Shown: in pieces, positions 25,101 to 40,700 of the stretch
Numbering within the stretch: position 1 is the first letter of the stretch
How the letters are laid out: each line of letters begins with the position of its first letter
Program-made: the position numbers and the translations under genes
The notes under the pieces: generated by a model
The model's database searches: none
What the model was told of the DNA's origin: nothing
What the model saw: only the letters and a program-made list of their open reading frames with translations
Source of the DNA: Tetracentron sinense
Taxonomy: Eukaryota; Streptophyta; Magnoliopsida; Trochodendrales; Trochodendraceae
Direction: 5' to 3'
NCBI GenBank assembly: GCA_015143295.1
Contig: CM026554.1
Coordinates: 53,008,627 to 53,072,626, forward strand
Length of the DNA stretch: 64,000 nt

Positions 25101-28100
25101 TACTATATGTCTGGGAGTAAATTACCAAGTAGCATCTTTGTTCTTGTTTCAACAACAATGATAATGTCTCTCTTGGTGGTCATTTCTCCTCCTATTTAGT
25201 ATCAAATGGTGAATAATGTTTTTAGTGCTATACGTTGCATTCTTGGCCTCTATTTATTTTCCTGCAATGCAAAATGGCAGAGGCGAAACAATTCTTGTGG
25301 TGTCATCCCTCTAGTGGACATTATTTATATGGTTTCCCCTACAATGTATATGCACCTCGTGTCGTGCATTTTATGGTGCTCCTTATCAAGAAGTTTAATC
25401 ATTTATAGGCATCCTGAACCTTGTTCATAGGATTTTGTGCTTTGCTTCTTGCTAGTGTGCATAATGACAATGTTATCGCTGTTCAATCTGTGCTTAATTT
25501 CATGGTGACAATGATGTCATTGTTCATCTGAATGTAAATGTTATTCTGAGTACATTTTTTTTTTAATGATTCCCCCCCTCCCCCTATTGTTATTTGCTAA
25601 AAAAGAAGTTTTTCAACTTGCTTTTGCAGAACATGCGAGCAGAGATACATTTGTTCTAAATGAAGAGCTTCTATTCATTTTTCCTGCCATCCACATTATG
25701 TCATCTCCTTCTAAATCTGTTAAAGCTGCAGCATCTGATTTGCTTTTCATATTGGAAAAGCTCTTATTAGATTTGTTGGTTGCACAAAAGAATAAACCGA
25801 TTATTCAAGGGGGATTTCCATCCATCAGCAAACCTGAATCTATTATTTGTAGGCTTTTGCAACGTCTGTGGTTTCAGGTTTATTTTCTATCAGTTCATCT
25901 CAGTAAACTGTATTCTATTCTGTCTTAATTATTATTTTTTATTCATATCGCAGTTGTTTGACCAGTTTACTACTATGACTAAACTTAGATTTCATTTAAG
26001 TTCTCTGAAATTTGTCTTGGTGAATATTGATACAGCATCAACAAGATAGTTGAATCAATACCCTATGGCTATATGTTTGCACTTAATTCCCATTAGGAGT
26101 TCTCAATCTAGAGATTAAAAGTCCATGGATACTAACTTCAATGAGAAAGCTGCACCAATCTCTTTCAACACCAAGCCTTTTGTGAAAATTTGACTGTATG
26201 TTTCTGCTCTGAGTGTGAAGCGTGACGATCTACTTTGTTACCCTTTAGTAAGTGGCAGTAATTTCAATGTGTTGGGTCCTTTTATGGAAATTGCTGCAAT
26301 CTATAAGGTGCCGGATAGCAAAGTTCTCTTCTGCATCTTTTGAACGGTTGCAGATTGCATGTGTGACATGTTGTTAGGTGCTATGTAATTCTCTTTTATT
26401 TCTGGGTTTCCTGTGATCAGGCTTCCTGTTTCTATTTGGTCCATTGAGGATTGAAATTCTTGTTGACCTGGCACCCTACTACTAATTACCAAGTGTCTTG
26501 ACACTGAAGGTTTGGGCCTTCGTCCAAGTGACGATGACCTTGAGTGTGTAACACTTTGGTCAATGGTTCAATCCTTGCTTAGCTAATGGAGAAAATTAAA
26601 TTTTGCATTGCATACACACTTTATCTAGTTATCTGCCAGGATGAGAATTATTAATAAATAAGTGGTCAGTGCATGCTTCATTATGTTTAATAGGGATCCA
26701 ACATTTAACTATCTAGTTTCTTCTGTTCTACTTTTCAGGATCAACCTTCATTATCCAGTTCTTTTTTTCTAAGTTTTGCTTCTACTGGTAAAATTGAGAA
26801 TAAAGAGATACACAGTGAACCAAGATCATGGATATCTCAACTAACGGAATACACTTTGTGGACTGTTGATAGAAAAAAATCTTTGCCTATCTCTCAGTTC
26901 CAAGAAAATCTTTTAACCGGTAAATGCCCTATGAAGTCTACCCATTTGGTATAACTTTTTAATATGCAGTAATTAGAATTAATCTTGTTTTGTCATAAAT
27001 GTTGCAAAACTTTAAGTTTAGTTTCATCAAATTAACATCATCCCTCTTTTTTTTTTGTCCTTGTAGAAAAGCCTTTCTTACTCAGTGCTATAGTAGCTGT
27101 TTTAGTCATGCATCATTCATTGGGGAGCTCTGCCGTAGATTCTTTGACTGCTATTGGTGTTATGGATCCTAAACTGGGTGTATCACTGTTGTTAGCAGTT
27201 CTCTTTTACAATAAAATTTTCTGCAGTAAAGAGAGTAACTTTCATGAAATGTTGGTAAGGTGTCTGTGTACTGCTGCAATTCATTCATAATGTACTTGAT
27301 GTAGAACTTATTAAACTTTTTTTTTTTTTTTTTTGGAGGGGGGGATTGGATTTTAATAAAATAGATTTTGTAAAATAAATTGTCAAATAATTATTTTATC
27401 AAATAATAGTGTTCGGGGAATACGAAGTTGAGTCTATCATCTTCGTATTCCCCAAACACTATTATTTGAAAAGGTGATTATTTGACAATTAATTTTACAA
27501 AATCAATTTTATCAGAATTGATTTTTGGCTGATAAAATCCAATCCAAACGCCACCTTAGTTTTTGTTATTCTGTCTCTGCTATCTTAATTTCTTTCAGCA
27601 ATTTTTGCAGCTAAAACTTTTGGGAATGCTCCCATCACTTGCTTCACATTCTATGATGGTGCCTCTTATTGTTCAGACTATTTTGCCAATGCTTCACATG
27701 GATGCACAACCGTATGTTCTCTATCTGATTCATGTTTATGGTTTATTTTACCTTATTCTATACTAAGCGGTCATCAGTTCGTCATGAATGCAGCGTTTAA
27801 ATTGTTAACTCAGATTCTTTTGTTTTTAGGCAGTCATACCATCTTCTTTATAGTCTTCTGGCTGTTCTGGTATATGCTGATTGATTGTATATCATTATTT
27901 AATTCACTATCATCAATTCCTTATCCAGTTATCCCAAATAGTTGGGGTTGGCAACATGTATCCTGTTCCGCCATTTACCTAACAAAGAATAATAAAATCA
28001 TGTTCCCTATCTATTTAAAGCCATAATTTTGGCATTCTAAATATGTCATTGTTTAACTATTCTCTTGATGAATAAATCATTCTAAATAAGGCATTTCTGT

Positions 28101-31100
28101 ATAAAGATTTCTGCCATATGATTCTATTTTTCCTTGATATGCTGCTTTATCTTTAACTTTTGAACATGAAGGTTCTAGAGGGTTCTAATGGCATCATCAT
28201 CAGCAATGCCTTATCCCAAATATCTCTTGATTCCATTTTTTTTTCTTTTGATTTTTTTGAGTGGAGAATGGCTCTATCCTCCGTCCCCTGTAAATTCTTA
28301 TCTTAATACAATTATCGTTATTTACAAAAAAGAAAAAGAATACCAAATATGGTAAATTTATTTGAAAAAACTGAGACCGCTGCAAAGAGCAGAATAGTCT
28401 TTTTGCGTGCGTGCAATGGATATTATATACTTTCTTCACCATAGTGTACAACAAGAGTCATGGTAGCCATGTCTCCCCTACAGGCTCACCAGGGTGTATT
28501 TCCAGGTTTGCAATTTAAATAAGGTAAAAAAGACTCTCAGTAACTGGTGTTTAACTTCAGCAATTGAGGTGGGAATAGCTCATTTGTTGGCTAGGAAGAA
28601 ATGAGTTGGTCACTAGTCATTGTATATGGGAGGGGAGGCAGCACCTCGGTTTTGTTCTTCTAAAAAGCAAAAAATATTCTATGATTGAGTTGCGAAAACT
28701 CAATCAACTGGGTTGTCCACCACATGGAACAAAACAACACATTGTATTGTGACAGTATCCGCGCTGCAGCTCATAATGGCTGCTGTGGGTTTGAGAAGCC
28801 AATCAAATCAGAACATTGCCATGTTTGCTCCCCTTTTCCTGAGAATTCCATTTCTTTCAATATATGTTTGTGTACGATATTTCATTTTATCATTATTAAT
28901 TCAAAGGATAGGACCCATGTTTGATTTGTGTCTTGAGAACTTCATTTCTTTGTGTTTTTTTTTCGCTTGCAACATGTCATTTGTAATTTGTAGGAAGCAA
29001 CATGCATGATCAGGTGCACTGGAAACTGTTTAGTAATGGCACCTCAAATTTGTCTATGTAGAATATTGTTTATTTCATAGCATTTGCATGCTATCTTGAT
29101 AGTAAAAGTAACATATTTGAATAACATAAGTTGTTTCCCAAAAGAAATATGTTTCTGATTTAAACGCATTTAGCAACATTTATATTTCATTGGTATTGAA
29201 TATATATATATATATATAGCCTTTAAGTTTAGATGTATGCAATCTCAGTAGTTATTTGTTTGTTTTTATATATCAGAGTGTTATTTGCTACAGCCATTCG
29301 TTTACTTTGTAAGACATGGGAGACTACAGATCGTGTCTTTGGGAGTTTACAAGTAAGATTTTTTTTTGTTAAATCATTCTTCCCACTCTTACCACTTAAT
29401 TACATATGAAGTTTTCTATTTTTGAGAAGGGACAAATTATATGAGAACAAACATGGGAACCAAATGTCAAGTATACGGAAATTACAAAGTAGGTAATAAT
29501 CTATAGAGACCAAAGGAGGTCTTTAAGTCCCTCTCCATCTAACTCATCTGCTTATTTATTTGCTTCTCTTAAAGTATCTAAGAAAGAGAAATGACCATTT
29601 TGTTGTTACTCAATTGTAAGGTATATATTGAGTTGCAATTCAAAAACATAATAATGGTGGCCTATAATTTTTTTTCTTCTACTTCTTATTAATTAATTAT
29701 TTATTTATTTTCTTCTTTTTCATGAGGGATGAGATTACATGAATTGGCCTTCATTTGCTACATTTTTTTCTATTAGTTGTGATTTGTGAACTGTAACAGC
29801 TATGACCACAGCAGGGCACTGGTTTTTAATTTATGCAGAACATGTGTAACTTGTCTACAATTGAATATTCTCAACCAAATTTAGACTCCAAACCCACAAA
29901 ACTATTAGAGACTAGTATACTCAAGTGGCTGAGTTAAAGGCAAACTTGATAGACTCTTGGTGGCAGCATGTCGAGTGTGAAAAAGTGCTGAAGTTGAAGG
30001 GGAATAGCATCTTGTTTAGAAAATTTCTTCTTACTCATGATGTATTGAAATACAGACAGTCTCCACCTTGGCTTTGGTTGATGATCTAGATTTGTTGCAT
30101 CTGAATGTATGTTAAATTTTGCTTTTCCATACTGAAACCCTGAAAATTGGGATAAGATGAACTTGACTGCTGAGGATATTAATCCCATGCAGTTTCTTTT
30201 CTTGCATGGCACTTGTTGTTTGTCTAATATCCTCTTAATGATACTTCTTTTCTTGGTTTTTGTTTTCCTCTTCCATTCACAGGGAGTACTGCATCCAAAG
30301 GGGTTTACTGAATTTGTCTCTGAGCGAACTATCTGCATAAGTATGGCTGTTTCTGTTTGTGATGTTTGCAGAAAAAATCCTGATAGGGGAGTGGACCTCA
30401 TCCTCTCTGTGTCGGTATTAATTCTCCCAAAACGCTTTTCTTGCTTTACCCCCTATACATGTTTCTAAGGTCTCTTTTCTTTCGAATCAACAGGCATGCG
30501 TTGAGAGCCGAGATCCTACTATTCAAGCTCTTGGTCTTCAAAGCCTTGCCCATCTTTGTGAAGCTGATGTAGTTGGTAAGCCTTTTATGATGGGAACTCA
30601 AACTCCTTCATTTCCCATTTATTTATCTAATGTGGGAGTATATCTTGCTGTTTTAGACAATGTTAATCTTCACTTCAATGCTTTTTCCTTTTGTTGGCTG
30701 GAGTGATATATGGGAAGAGCAAATGGTCCTCATTTACTCCAACATTCAAGATGTTGATCCGTCTTAAATATCTTCATTTACAAAATATAATAACATATTC
30801 TCCAAGTTTATAAAAAAAACATGGAAAAGAAATCCATTCAAGAGTTTCTTTTTTAATTCTTTTATGAGAAGTTAGTTTGCCCATAAAAAAATGGATTCTT
30901 CATTAATAACATTCTTGTATAATTTTGGAATAATATATCATGAGGTTTTCATAAGATATTGGCTTTAATAAGTGATTAACATACACAAATTCTCTAACAC
31001 TCGATGTATTTGTTAGATAATTACCCACTTTAACTTTTCTTAATAAATTTTTTTTTTTTCAGTAAAGGGTAATTTATTGAAGATCAAAATAATAACAACA

Positions 31101-34100
31101 GTTCCAAAGACAGCCAAGCCTCTGTTGTCTTTTATTCTCCCTTGCCTCCGACAGCCAAGCCTCTGATGCTTCCAGCTTGGAATGGGTGGCAGAAGCACCC
31201 GTTTGGGGCCCTAGGTTGAGACACAATCTTAACAATTGGGAATTTACAGATGTGTTGCGTTTGTTTAATCACCTCTCGACAGTCAAACCCTCCTCGCGTT
31301 GTAGGGATGTTCGATTGTGGTCTAAGGATAGTAAGGGTCGATTTTCAGTGAGATCCTTTGTGCAAGCCTTGTGTGTTAATCCTAGTCATAGTCTTCTGTT
31401 TCCTTATCGATCTATTTGAAATCTTGGTGTTCCTTCTAAGGTATCTTTCTTTCTTTGGTCAACATCCTTGGACAAGATCCTCACGTGTGACTATTTGCAA
31501 AGTAGAGGGTGAAATTTGGCAAATCGTTGCTTCCTATTTCTTGAGCACAAGGAATCCGTGGATCACCTGTTATTGCACTGTCCCTTCGCTTCAGGTATTT
31601 GGAGTTATTGCTCTTGCTTGGGAGTCTTTTGGACCTTCTCTTGCTCCTTATAAGACTTCTCATCTGGTTGGATCTCGATAAATTTGGAGGCTCTGTTATC
31701 GGTTTTATTGGCCTTACTTCTGAGGACAATTGGTTGGTCGATTTGGAGGGAGAGGAACATGCGCGTGTTTGATGATGTGTCTTCTCCTTTGGGCGGGTCA
31801 GTCGGTGGTGTCACATGAGTCTCATTACGTGGTGTTCCATTAGAGTGAATTTCGGCGATCTTGGAGCACATTTCCTCATTTGAGGAAGGCCAGTCCTTGT
31901 GTTCGTGTGGTTCATTGCCTTTTTGTAGCCATTATAGCTTTTAGCTTAGTTGTTGTGCTAGAAATTTCCCTCCTTTATTGCTTCTTTCGGTTCACCTTGT
32001 TGTGAACCCCTTTGATCTTTGATCTTTGTTGCTTAGTGTTGTACTGATGTATGGCCTTGCCTCCTGCTTCTTCTATCTATCTATCTATATATATATATAT
32101 ATTTATATATATCTCTATATATATCTTGATGTTACCGAAAAAAAAAAAATGGTTAAAAAGACAGTGAACCAAAAGGAAAAGAACAAAATCAAGTGCAATA
32201 CAATCGGGGCACACTACCTTGCACCAAGAAAGAAGGCAGCCCAATATAATGATAGTCCTCCCTAATAGCACATCAATCCTGAAGAGGTTTGGGGGTCTTC
32301 ACTCAAGTGTTATCCTTCAGAAGGGAGAGGCCATCGAACACCCTGTTGTTTCTCTCCTCCCAAAATGTTCCAGCATATAGCTCCCGAGATCAACCTCCCC
32401 ATGACCTCCACAATAGCATCCAAACCTTGAAAAATCCAGCTGGACAAGACATTCTACCACCTGTATGGAATACCCATTGCATCCCAAAAAAAGAATAATT
32501 TATCCCACATCCATCTCATGGGAGGACAATGAAGCAACAATCCACAAACGCATCATTGATCAGACAGACATAAGAAACATTTGTTTATCATTCTCCACCC
32601 ACCCCTGTTCATGGTTGCATGTGAGAATCTTTTTCAGATATTATGTCCACATGAAGAATTCAATCGTAGATGGAATACCTAGTCAGCTCAGTACCGGAAA
32701 GAGGACCTGGGAGTCTGAGACTATCATGAAAGGACTGAGAGAACGACTTAATTTGAAAGTGGCCATTGCTCTCGTTGTCCCAAATTCCATATCTCTGGTC
32801 CTTAACATTCTCCTATTTAACAACCTCCGACCACACTTGTCTTTTAACCCTTACGTCCTTAGTTTCAACAAACTTTGCCACGCAACATATTTCTCCTCTC
32901 GCTAGATCAGGATGCGTTAGTGGTGGACTGTTTTGAGATTAGAAATGGGAGAGGAGTATGGTGTCCAAAACTGAGAAGAGATCTGAATGACTGGGAACTT
33001 GAGGAGTTGGGTCTCTTATTGTCCAACTTGGAATATGCTCGCGTGAGCTATGATGATCGGGATTATAGAATCTGACCCGGAAGCAACAATGATCGGTTTT
33101 CAATAAAATCACTGCTACTCTCACTTGAGTCAGCATCTTTTGCATCCTTTCCTCATCGACAGGTGTGGAATCCGATTATTCCATCCAAGGTATCCATCTT
33201 CATCTAGAATGCATCTTTGGGTAAAATCCTTACGTGTGATCACTTAAAGAGTAGCTGGTGAAGTATGGTTAATCGCTGTTTCTAATGCCTCCAAGCGGAA
33301 GAGACGATGGACTACCTGCTGTTACATTGTTCTATTATGGGTGTCATCTAGGGGTATTTTCTCTCCCGATTAGGGGTGAATTAGGTCTTCCCTTATTTAT
33401 TTTGGAATTTCTTATCTTGCTGGTCATTGGCTAGTGCCGATGATGCTAAGAAGACAGTTTGGTCGGTGCTTCCTGGTGCCATTTCATGGTTCATTTGGAA
33501 AAGAGAGAAACCAGAGAGTTTTCGAGAACTCTCCATCATCTATCTCTCTGTTGGGATAACAGTTAGCACATTATAGATCCATCACTCTAGTTTTCTCTTC
33601 AAAGTTTACGGTATTGTAAAGTGTAAACTCATGTTTGTGTATTTCTCCCTCTATCTTGTACTTATTTCCCATCTATTTTAATATATCTTTTTGATTATTG
33701 ATCAAAAAAAAAAAGAGACTTTGCCAGAGAATAACTGAGACTAAATTCTGGATTTTTCTGCAGGGTTAGTGCAAGAAAATGTTGGTTGATAACATAAAGA
33801 AAATTCTTCCATCCTTTTAGATTTGGATCTTCTGTGATAATCATGGCTTTATTAGGGGTGGTTATTGAACAAAATGTTCGTGAACTACTCGGGCTCGGTT
33901 CGTTAAAAGCTCGAGTATCGTTCGTTTATTTAGTAAACAAGCCAAGCTTGAACACTGTTTTCGAACTCGTTTAGTAAATGAGCCGAGCTTGAACACACCC
34001 CTGCTCGGCTCGATAAAAGCTTGGTTCGATTATATATACATATTAACCTATTAAAATATACTTATTTTATTTAAATATTAAAATTAAGTATATGTATTAT

Positions 34101-37100
34101 ATACTAGTAAAGATTAATAGTATATAATGTATTTTATATGATTAGAATACCCTTTATATAATTATAATCTTATCCTAAAATTTTAGTTAACACCGTGACT
34201 TCTTTGCCTAGGATAATAAAGTGAATTTTTTACTTAATATAAATAGCTATATCCAATAATACAAGTTGCTCGTGAACTACTCGAGCTCGGCTAGTAAAGC
34301 TCGAGCTCGGTTATTTAATAAACGAGTCAAGCTTGAACATGATTTCCGAGCTCGTTTAGTAAACGAACAAGCTTGAACACACCACTACTCGGCTTGGCTC
34401 GATACAACATTTTTGACACGTCCTTCAAGCTCTTAACGTCACCAATTCTGCATTAGAGTCTATTATTTGTCAGACGGAGTTTTTGGCTAGTTAGACAGAG
34501 TCATTAGCTAGATACAACATTTTTTCCACGCCATACTGAACCAAGGAGGGTGATCTGTATCTGTACTTAAAAGTTTTAGTTTCTGAACTAAGTCAGTACA
34601 TTCACATGCTTTTCACCATTACATTTCAACATTTTGTTCTTCTTGTGAAGTCCCTCTTGCTTATCTGTATTTGTAGGATACTTTCAGTTTGGGCCTTCCT
34701 TACAGCATACAAAGAAAATTCTCAATTTAGAATGTCTATCCTTACAGTAACATAGATAAAAAATTTCTCAAAAATATATTAGTACAATATCATCTAGGCA
34801 ACTAGATAAGGGATGGTAGCATGGGTATTTATCTGCAAACAATTACTTAACTTAAAGGCTTAAACTATAAAACAGTTAAATTGTTTTCAAGGGGATATAG
34901 TTTTATAATATCTGTCCAGTTTACAAATTAGACTTATCACTCCACATATTTCAAATATTCTGAAGTTATTTGATTAAATGCATTTTTTTGTCTAGATTTC
35001 TATACTGCTTGGGATGTCATTGCAAAGCATGTGGTGGACTATTCTGTAGAGCCAATTGTTTCGCACGGGTAAGCGGCCCTTGTGCTACTTTATCTTTATG
35101 TTTTTGGGGATTTTTTTCCCCAATCTTTGACCCTGTATCTACATTCACACACATATACAGAAGCAATGACATAAAAAGCTGATGCTTGTAAACATGTTGT
35201 ATAGTGTCATAGCAATTACTGCTTTTCATCTGAAATTCATGGACATGCATGAGCGACTATGAAAAATATCGAAAGGTGCACACACTTGGAAATACTTCAA
35301 CATGCTCATTAAAATTAGAGGATCCCAGACACTGAAATATTTCAGCATGTTCTAATGGTCCTGGCGAGTTTGTAATCTCAGTTATTTCTATATCTATAAT
35401 TATATATAGCGGTGTAGGGAGATATTGGCCATTTGATAATTTTGTTTACTTGTTCTGCTTGTCCTTAATATGTTCTATGATTATCAGTAGTTGATCTAAC
35501 TTGGTAAATTAAGTGAATAAAGGGGAATACGTGGTGGTGGTGTTTTTTATTTGGGGAGAAGCATTTAAACCTTAACGATCTTCTTTGTTCATTTTTTTGT
35601 CCTATTTTCCTCTGCCTTTTTCCTTATTAGTTCAGCCTTCTCTAAGTTCTCTTTACATGCTGTTATCCAATCATCTGGGATTTAGGGTCTTCTTTTATTG
35701 CTGAAGACAGTTTTATTTATTTTTAATGAATACCGATATTCGTATTAAGAAAGGAATTTACAAGAAATGGAGAAAAGAGTAATATCCCCCATCAAACAAA
35801 GAACCAAGTGACTACGTCTATACAAAAAGTCCAAGCCTTAAACACCTGAGAATTCTGAAATAGATGGTCATGTTACTGCACAAGAAACATCCAATGGATG
35901 AGAAAAATCTTATCCAACGAAGAATTTGAGTCCTAAAAAATCCTAAAGTTTGTTTCCCTCCAGATTTGACAACTTGCTACATACGCAACATGTCCCAGAG
36001 GCAGTTGCCGCTCCTATTAAAGCTGCCTGCTGGTCAACCAAGAAAGATGTCTCCCACCACCTTAGGAAGGACCCAATTGACACCAGGGAGAAGAAGAAAA
36101 GGGAGGAGAAGTACCATATAAGCCAGGATGTCGGACAATGAATAAGCAATGACAAACGTCTTCCTCTGTGTTACCACAGAGAATATATCTGTTGGAAATT
36201 AGCATACCCTGCTTTTCTAAGGTGGTTGATGGTTAGGATCTTATCCAGCACTGCCTTCCAGACGAATGCTTGCATCTTGGTAGGGACTGGGGCCTTCCAA
36301 ATCCTGCCAAACTGGAGTCTTCTTACTCTAACATCAACCTCCTTCCAATCCTTCCAGACTTTTTTAGCTACTCAAGATGGTAATTGTTATTAACAATAAC
36401 AGAAACTCAAGTTCTATTTTGCAGATTGCTGTCTTGATTTTTCTGGCAGGATTTGTTTGGAACTTGTTGGGATCTTATGGACACAATGGATTGTAAATAC
36501 TCAGATATGCGAAGTATTGAAAGAAATATTTCTGTCTCCCTTATGTCTGCAGCCACCCTTCTACGTGAATGAGATTCGATTTTCCTTCTGTAGAGACCCA
36601 ATTAAATTGGGTCATTACTGTTTTGGTTGCTGTTCCAAGTGAGGTTAGTTTTTGTTTTCCTGAATAGTGGAAAACATGTTGTCATCTACTGTTTGTGACC
36701 CTAAGGATCATGTTCTGTGTAGTGTGTGCGCACGCATGTTTGCATGGTGGTTAGTGGGAAATTCTTTAACTGGCAATTGATGATCTTGCTTATGGTAAAT
36801 GGAGGAGACCTATTCAGAATTAAATGGTTATCGAGCTTTGTGCAACTTAACATCATTTTAAGATTTAAGATGTAATCTGAGAAATGAAATGCAGCCTAAG
36901 GGTATTGTCTATATCAGGAAATAGCTCAGCAATGGCAAGGGGATAAGTTTTTGGATGACACAAAGTGTTGTTGCAGGCAATGGGGACAAGCCTCGTCCTT
37001 ATGAGCCCTACTAACCTGGAGCTTCAAAGAAAGCAGCTCAAAGAGAAGTGGGTGCTTATGCCGCATGATGTTTTTGGCCCAAAGTTCAATAATGCTTGTT

Positions 37101-37655
37101 TTTAAGATCTTGGATGGTACATAATGACTTTTTAAACTGGTTTATAAGCTCATGCCACATGACAGACAACGTTAGGTGAGTACCGTGAGTTTTGCAGTAA
37201 GCCATTTGTAATATTTCCGCTATAGCAGCTCTCTGTTAATTTGGTAAGTCGCAAATATTCTGAAGTTTACCTGCTACAGTTGAGAGGCCACACATTAGAA
37301 ATCATGTGGAATTTACATGGTCAATCACCTTGCTCTTTTGTTTGAACCACTCAATTTATTGACATAGATGGAAATACTCCTTGGCAGCGTTGTCAAAGCG
37401 TCCAGGCAGTGCCTATGCAATAGGGTTCCCTAGGCGAGACATTGCTTAGGCGATGCCTATCTGTCCAAAAGTTACTTTATTTATTAGAGTTTGCAAAAAA
37501 TTAAGATATTCATATGTTACTGAAAATAAAGATTAACAATTAGCAATAAAGCATAATGAACCATAATATCACTTCAAAAGAAATATAGAGCATAATTTGG
37601 AGATAGGGGGAGAAAGAGACAGATATAATCCCTATCAAAATTTGTTTAAAATGTG

Positions 37656-37713
<58 letters not shown>

Positions 37714-40700
37714 CTTTTATGTTTTTATAAAGAACATCTGCCATTATGCGGATCTTTGTCACTAGCGCTTTAGTGCCTTAGAGATGAGGCCAAGACACCA
37801 CTAGGGAACCTCGTTTAACGCCTGCCTGCCTAGATCCTGATTATGCGATAAAGGTCCTTGCCATAGTTACCGGAGTTAGAAGCAAGACTCAAAAAATTCA
37901 TGGGAAATAGGAAGTGAGAAATGCGATATTGGCTGTCTCACACCCATTAGATCTTAAGTCATACCTTGGATTTTGCCTTCCATGGAATACGTGTAAAAAA
38001 ATAGTCATCTCAAACTAGTGTGAACCTTCTATAAAAACCATCTGATTTGAATATTTTGTTTTTAGGTTGGAATAAAATAGTTTAAATAATAAAATTAATA
38101 CAAAAATCCCATGAAAAAATATTTAATGTAATGGTATTCGCGTAAGATTTACATTATTGGTTGTAGAGGCACACTATATTTTATTAATCCTTTACCAAGA
38201 AGGTTCCAATGCAACAATACATGCTCAATTTCTACACCGTATGCTTCGCTCTTTGACCACTAAACGGAACGTGATGTGAACAAGCTTCATTGGAATCGAG
38301 ATTCCTGAGAAGTGATCTTTTCACCATGTACACAGCTTTCGTGCGAAGTGGTGGTCTGACATTGCCTAGGCAACACTTTGCTGCACTGCTTCTTGTGGCA
38401 TTCTACTCAAGGCGGTACAAGATACTTCTTCCAGTAGTTTGGTGCATCCTTGTGCAAGATATTAAACTTCGATTTCGGTATAAACTTTGGTCGTTAAGGA
38501 AGTTGACACGTTTGGAGGAACTTTAAGGAAGTTATGTAAAAAGTTAAAGAAGTCTAGGAAACAATAAAGAAACATTGAAAATCTAAGATGAAACTTTAGA
38601 AATTCAATACTTAAGCATAAATACACATCTAGAATTTATTATATTTTTGATTCAAGTGTGTAGTACTTAAATGTGAGAATCATGTTAAGTGACATGCGTT
38701 GTCTGCTTGTTTGAGCTGTAATTTTTTCTTGATATTTCTCTATATTGTCAAAAAAATTTAACTATATTTTATCCTCTTTGTCAAGTAAAGGGGATATGTA
38801 TTCTCTTTATTTTTCAATGAATATCCATGTTAATTATTGTAGAAACCTGAATGAATGTACATTAAAGTTGATAAATAATTGAAATTTAATTTAGTTTCTC
38901 AACCTATATCAATCTGCAATTGATGAGCTCAATGTTTTTACTGGATTGAATCAATATGTGAAGAGAGATGAGTAGTTAAATGATTTTTAATTTATGAAAT
39001 ACTATTATGAAATTATTTAATTTTTTAATAATACTAGAACCTTTATGAGTATAATATACTAATAACAAAATTATTAAAATAATAAAATTATAATAAGGTT
39101 AATGCTAGCAACACTCGCTTTTAAAGCTAATTATATTTATAATAAGGTTAATGTTAGGGACACATGTCTTTCCTTATGAAGAAAGTAGGTTTAAAACGAG
39201 TGGAACTAGCATTACCCTTTTAAGTTAAAACTTAAAAGCGCTTCAATTTACAGATTTTTTCAGGACACTTTGGTTAACTTCCACCGAAGTTCTGTATTTT
39301 CTCAACACTTATTCTTTTTCTGTTTTTGTCGAAGTTTATTGAAGTTCACCGAAGTTTACCACGAAGTCCAATATTTTTAAAATACAAGTGCATTTCGCTT
39401 CAGACACCATGGAAGTCGACTCAATTTGGTCAACTTCGGGGGAATTGAGTCGATTTTTGACACATGTCCCTTTGCGTGGAGCTCATTGATTTACATAAAA
39501 GCTTAGAGGGATGAAATCCTCACACTACTTCCAAGTCCCAGCTAGACTAGCCAAGTGCCTCAAGGCCCTCAACTGCTTCAGCTTGTGATATTATTTGATA
39601 TTTGAATAGTGTACCAGTAACTTAAAAGAGCAGCTTTTTCCTGCTCAGGTTCCCATTCACATCTGCTTTAAGCACGTTTCTATGTCCAAGGATTTATTGT
39701 TGGGCAAATTGGTTGGGGAAAGAATGAGTCTAGTTAGGAGAGATTTAGGGAAGGATGGTAAATGTTTAAAAGGTTAGCTAAGGCAGAATTATGTAGTCTG
39801 TAGGAGTATGATCCGAGCCAATTCTACCAATAAACCTACATATCTGGATCTGGATGTTTTGCTACTCCATTGGTGCCGTTTTTGGGTTTGGAAGCATGTC
39901 ACCCTAAACCATCCAGCCATGACATACTGAAGCGAACTCCTATTATTCTTGTGTTGACGGGAACTGTTTCTTTACACTTTCCTGCTATGATAAGCTCAAC
40001 TAGTCTCCTACATTAATAGTTCAGTTCAACACATGACCATTGTTAAGCAGTGTGTTCTTGTTTCAATATTATGCATTTTTGCTTGAGAGATGGTTGAAAT
40101 CCACACATCTCTTTCTTTACTTGCTCCAAATTTGATATTATTTAATTTCCCCTAATCTCTTCTTATGGGCAGCACATGCATTCTTTTAAGATGGGGCGCA
40201 ATGGATGCTGAAGCATATTCAGAAGCTTCAAGAAATGTTTTGCAGATTTTGTGGGCAGTTGGAACCTCTAGACACCCTGATCATGGGGCTGTATGGGTAA
40301 AGGCACGGGCCTCTGCCTTTGAGGCCTTGACACATTATGAGGTAAGCTCTATGGCTGCTCTTATCATGTAGTTCTATTCCTCTTTTTCAGTCACTTTATG
40401 ACTTTCACAACTAAACCACAAAAAAGCTTTCCACTTGCTTTCTTTTGCTGGTAATTCCTTTATATTACTTTCCTTCATTCTTGGTGAGCCATTTGGGTTT
40501 TTACTTCTAGAATATATAATGTTTTACCAGGTAGATCATATTCAAAAAAGCATTCCTGATTTTAAGAAAAGGAACACAGAGATGCTTATTTCTGAAGATA
40601 ATTCCGACGTACTCAGGGCCATGGAGGGATTTGAAGACAAGATTATATCATTCGAGCACACGTTAAGAATATGTTTCTGTCCATTTCATTTGTATGCTTC

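Noticed and set aside
29934-30401. 155-codon antisense ORF
   Set aside because: It overlaps RST1 exon 10, whose sense frame, splice sites and phase are well supported.
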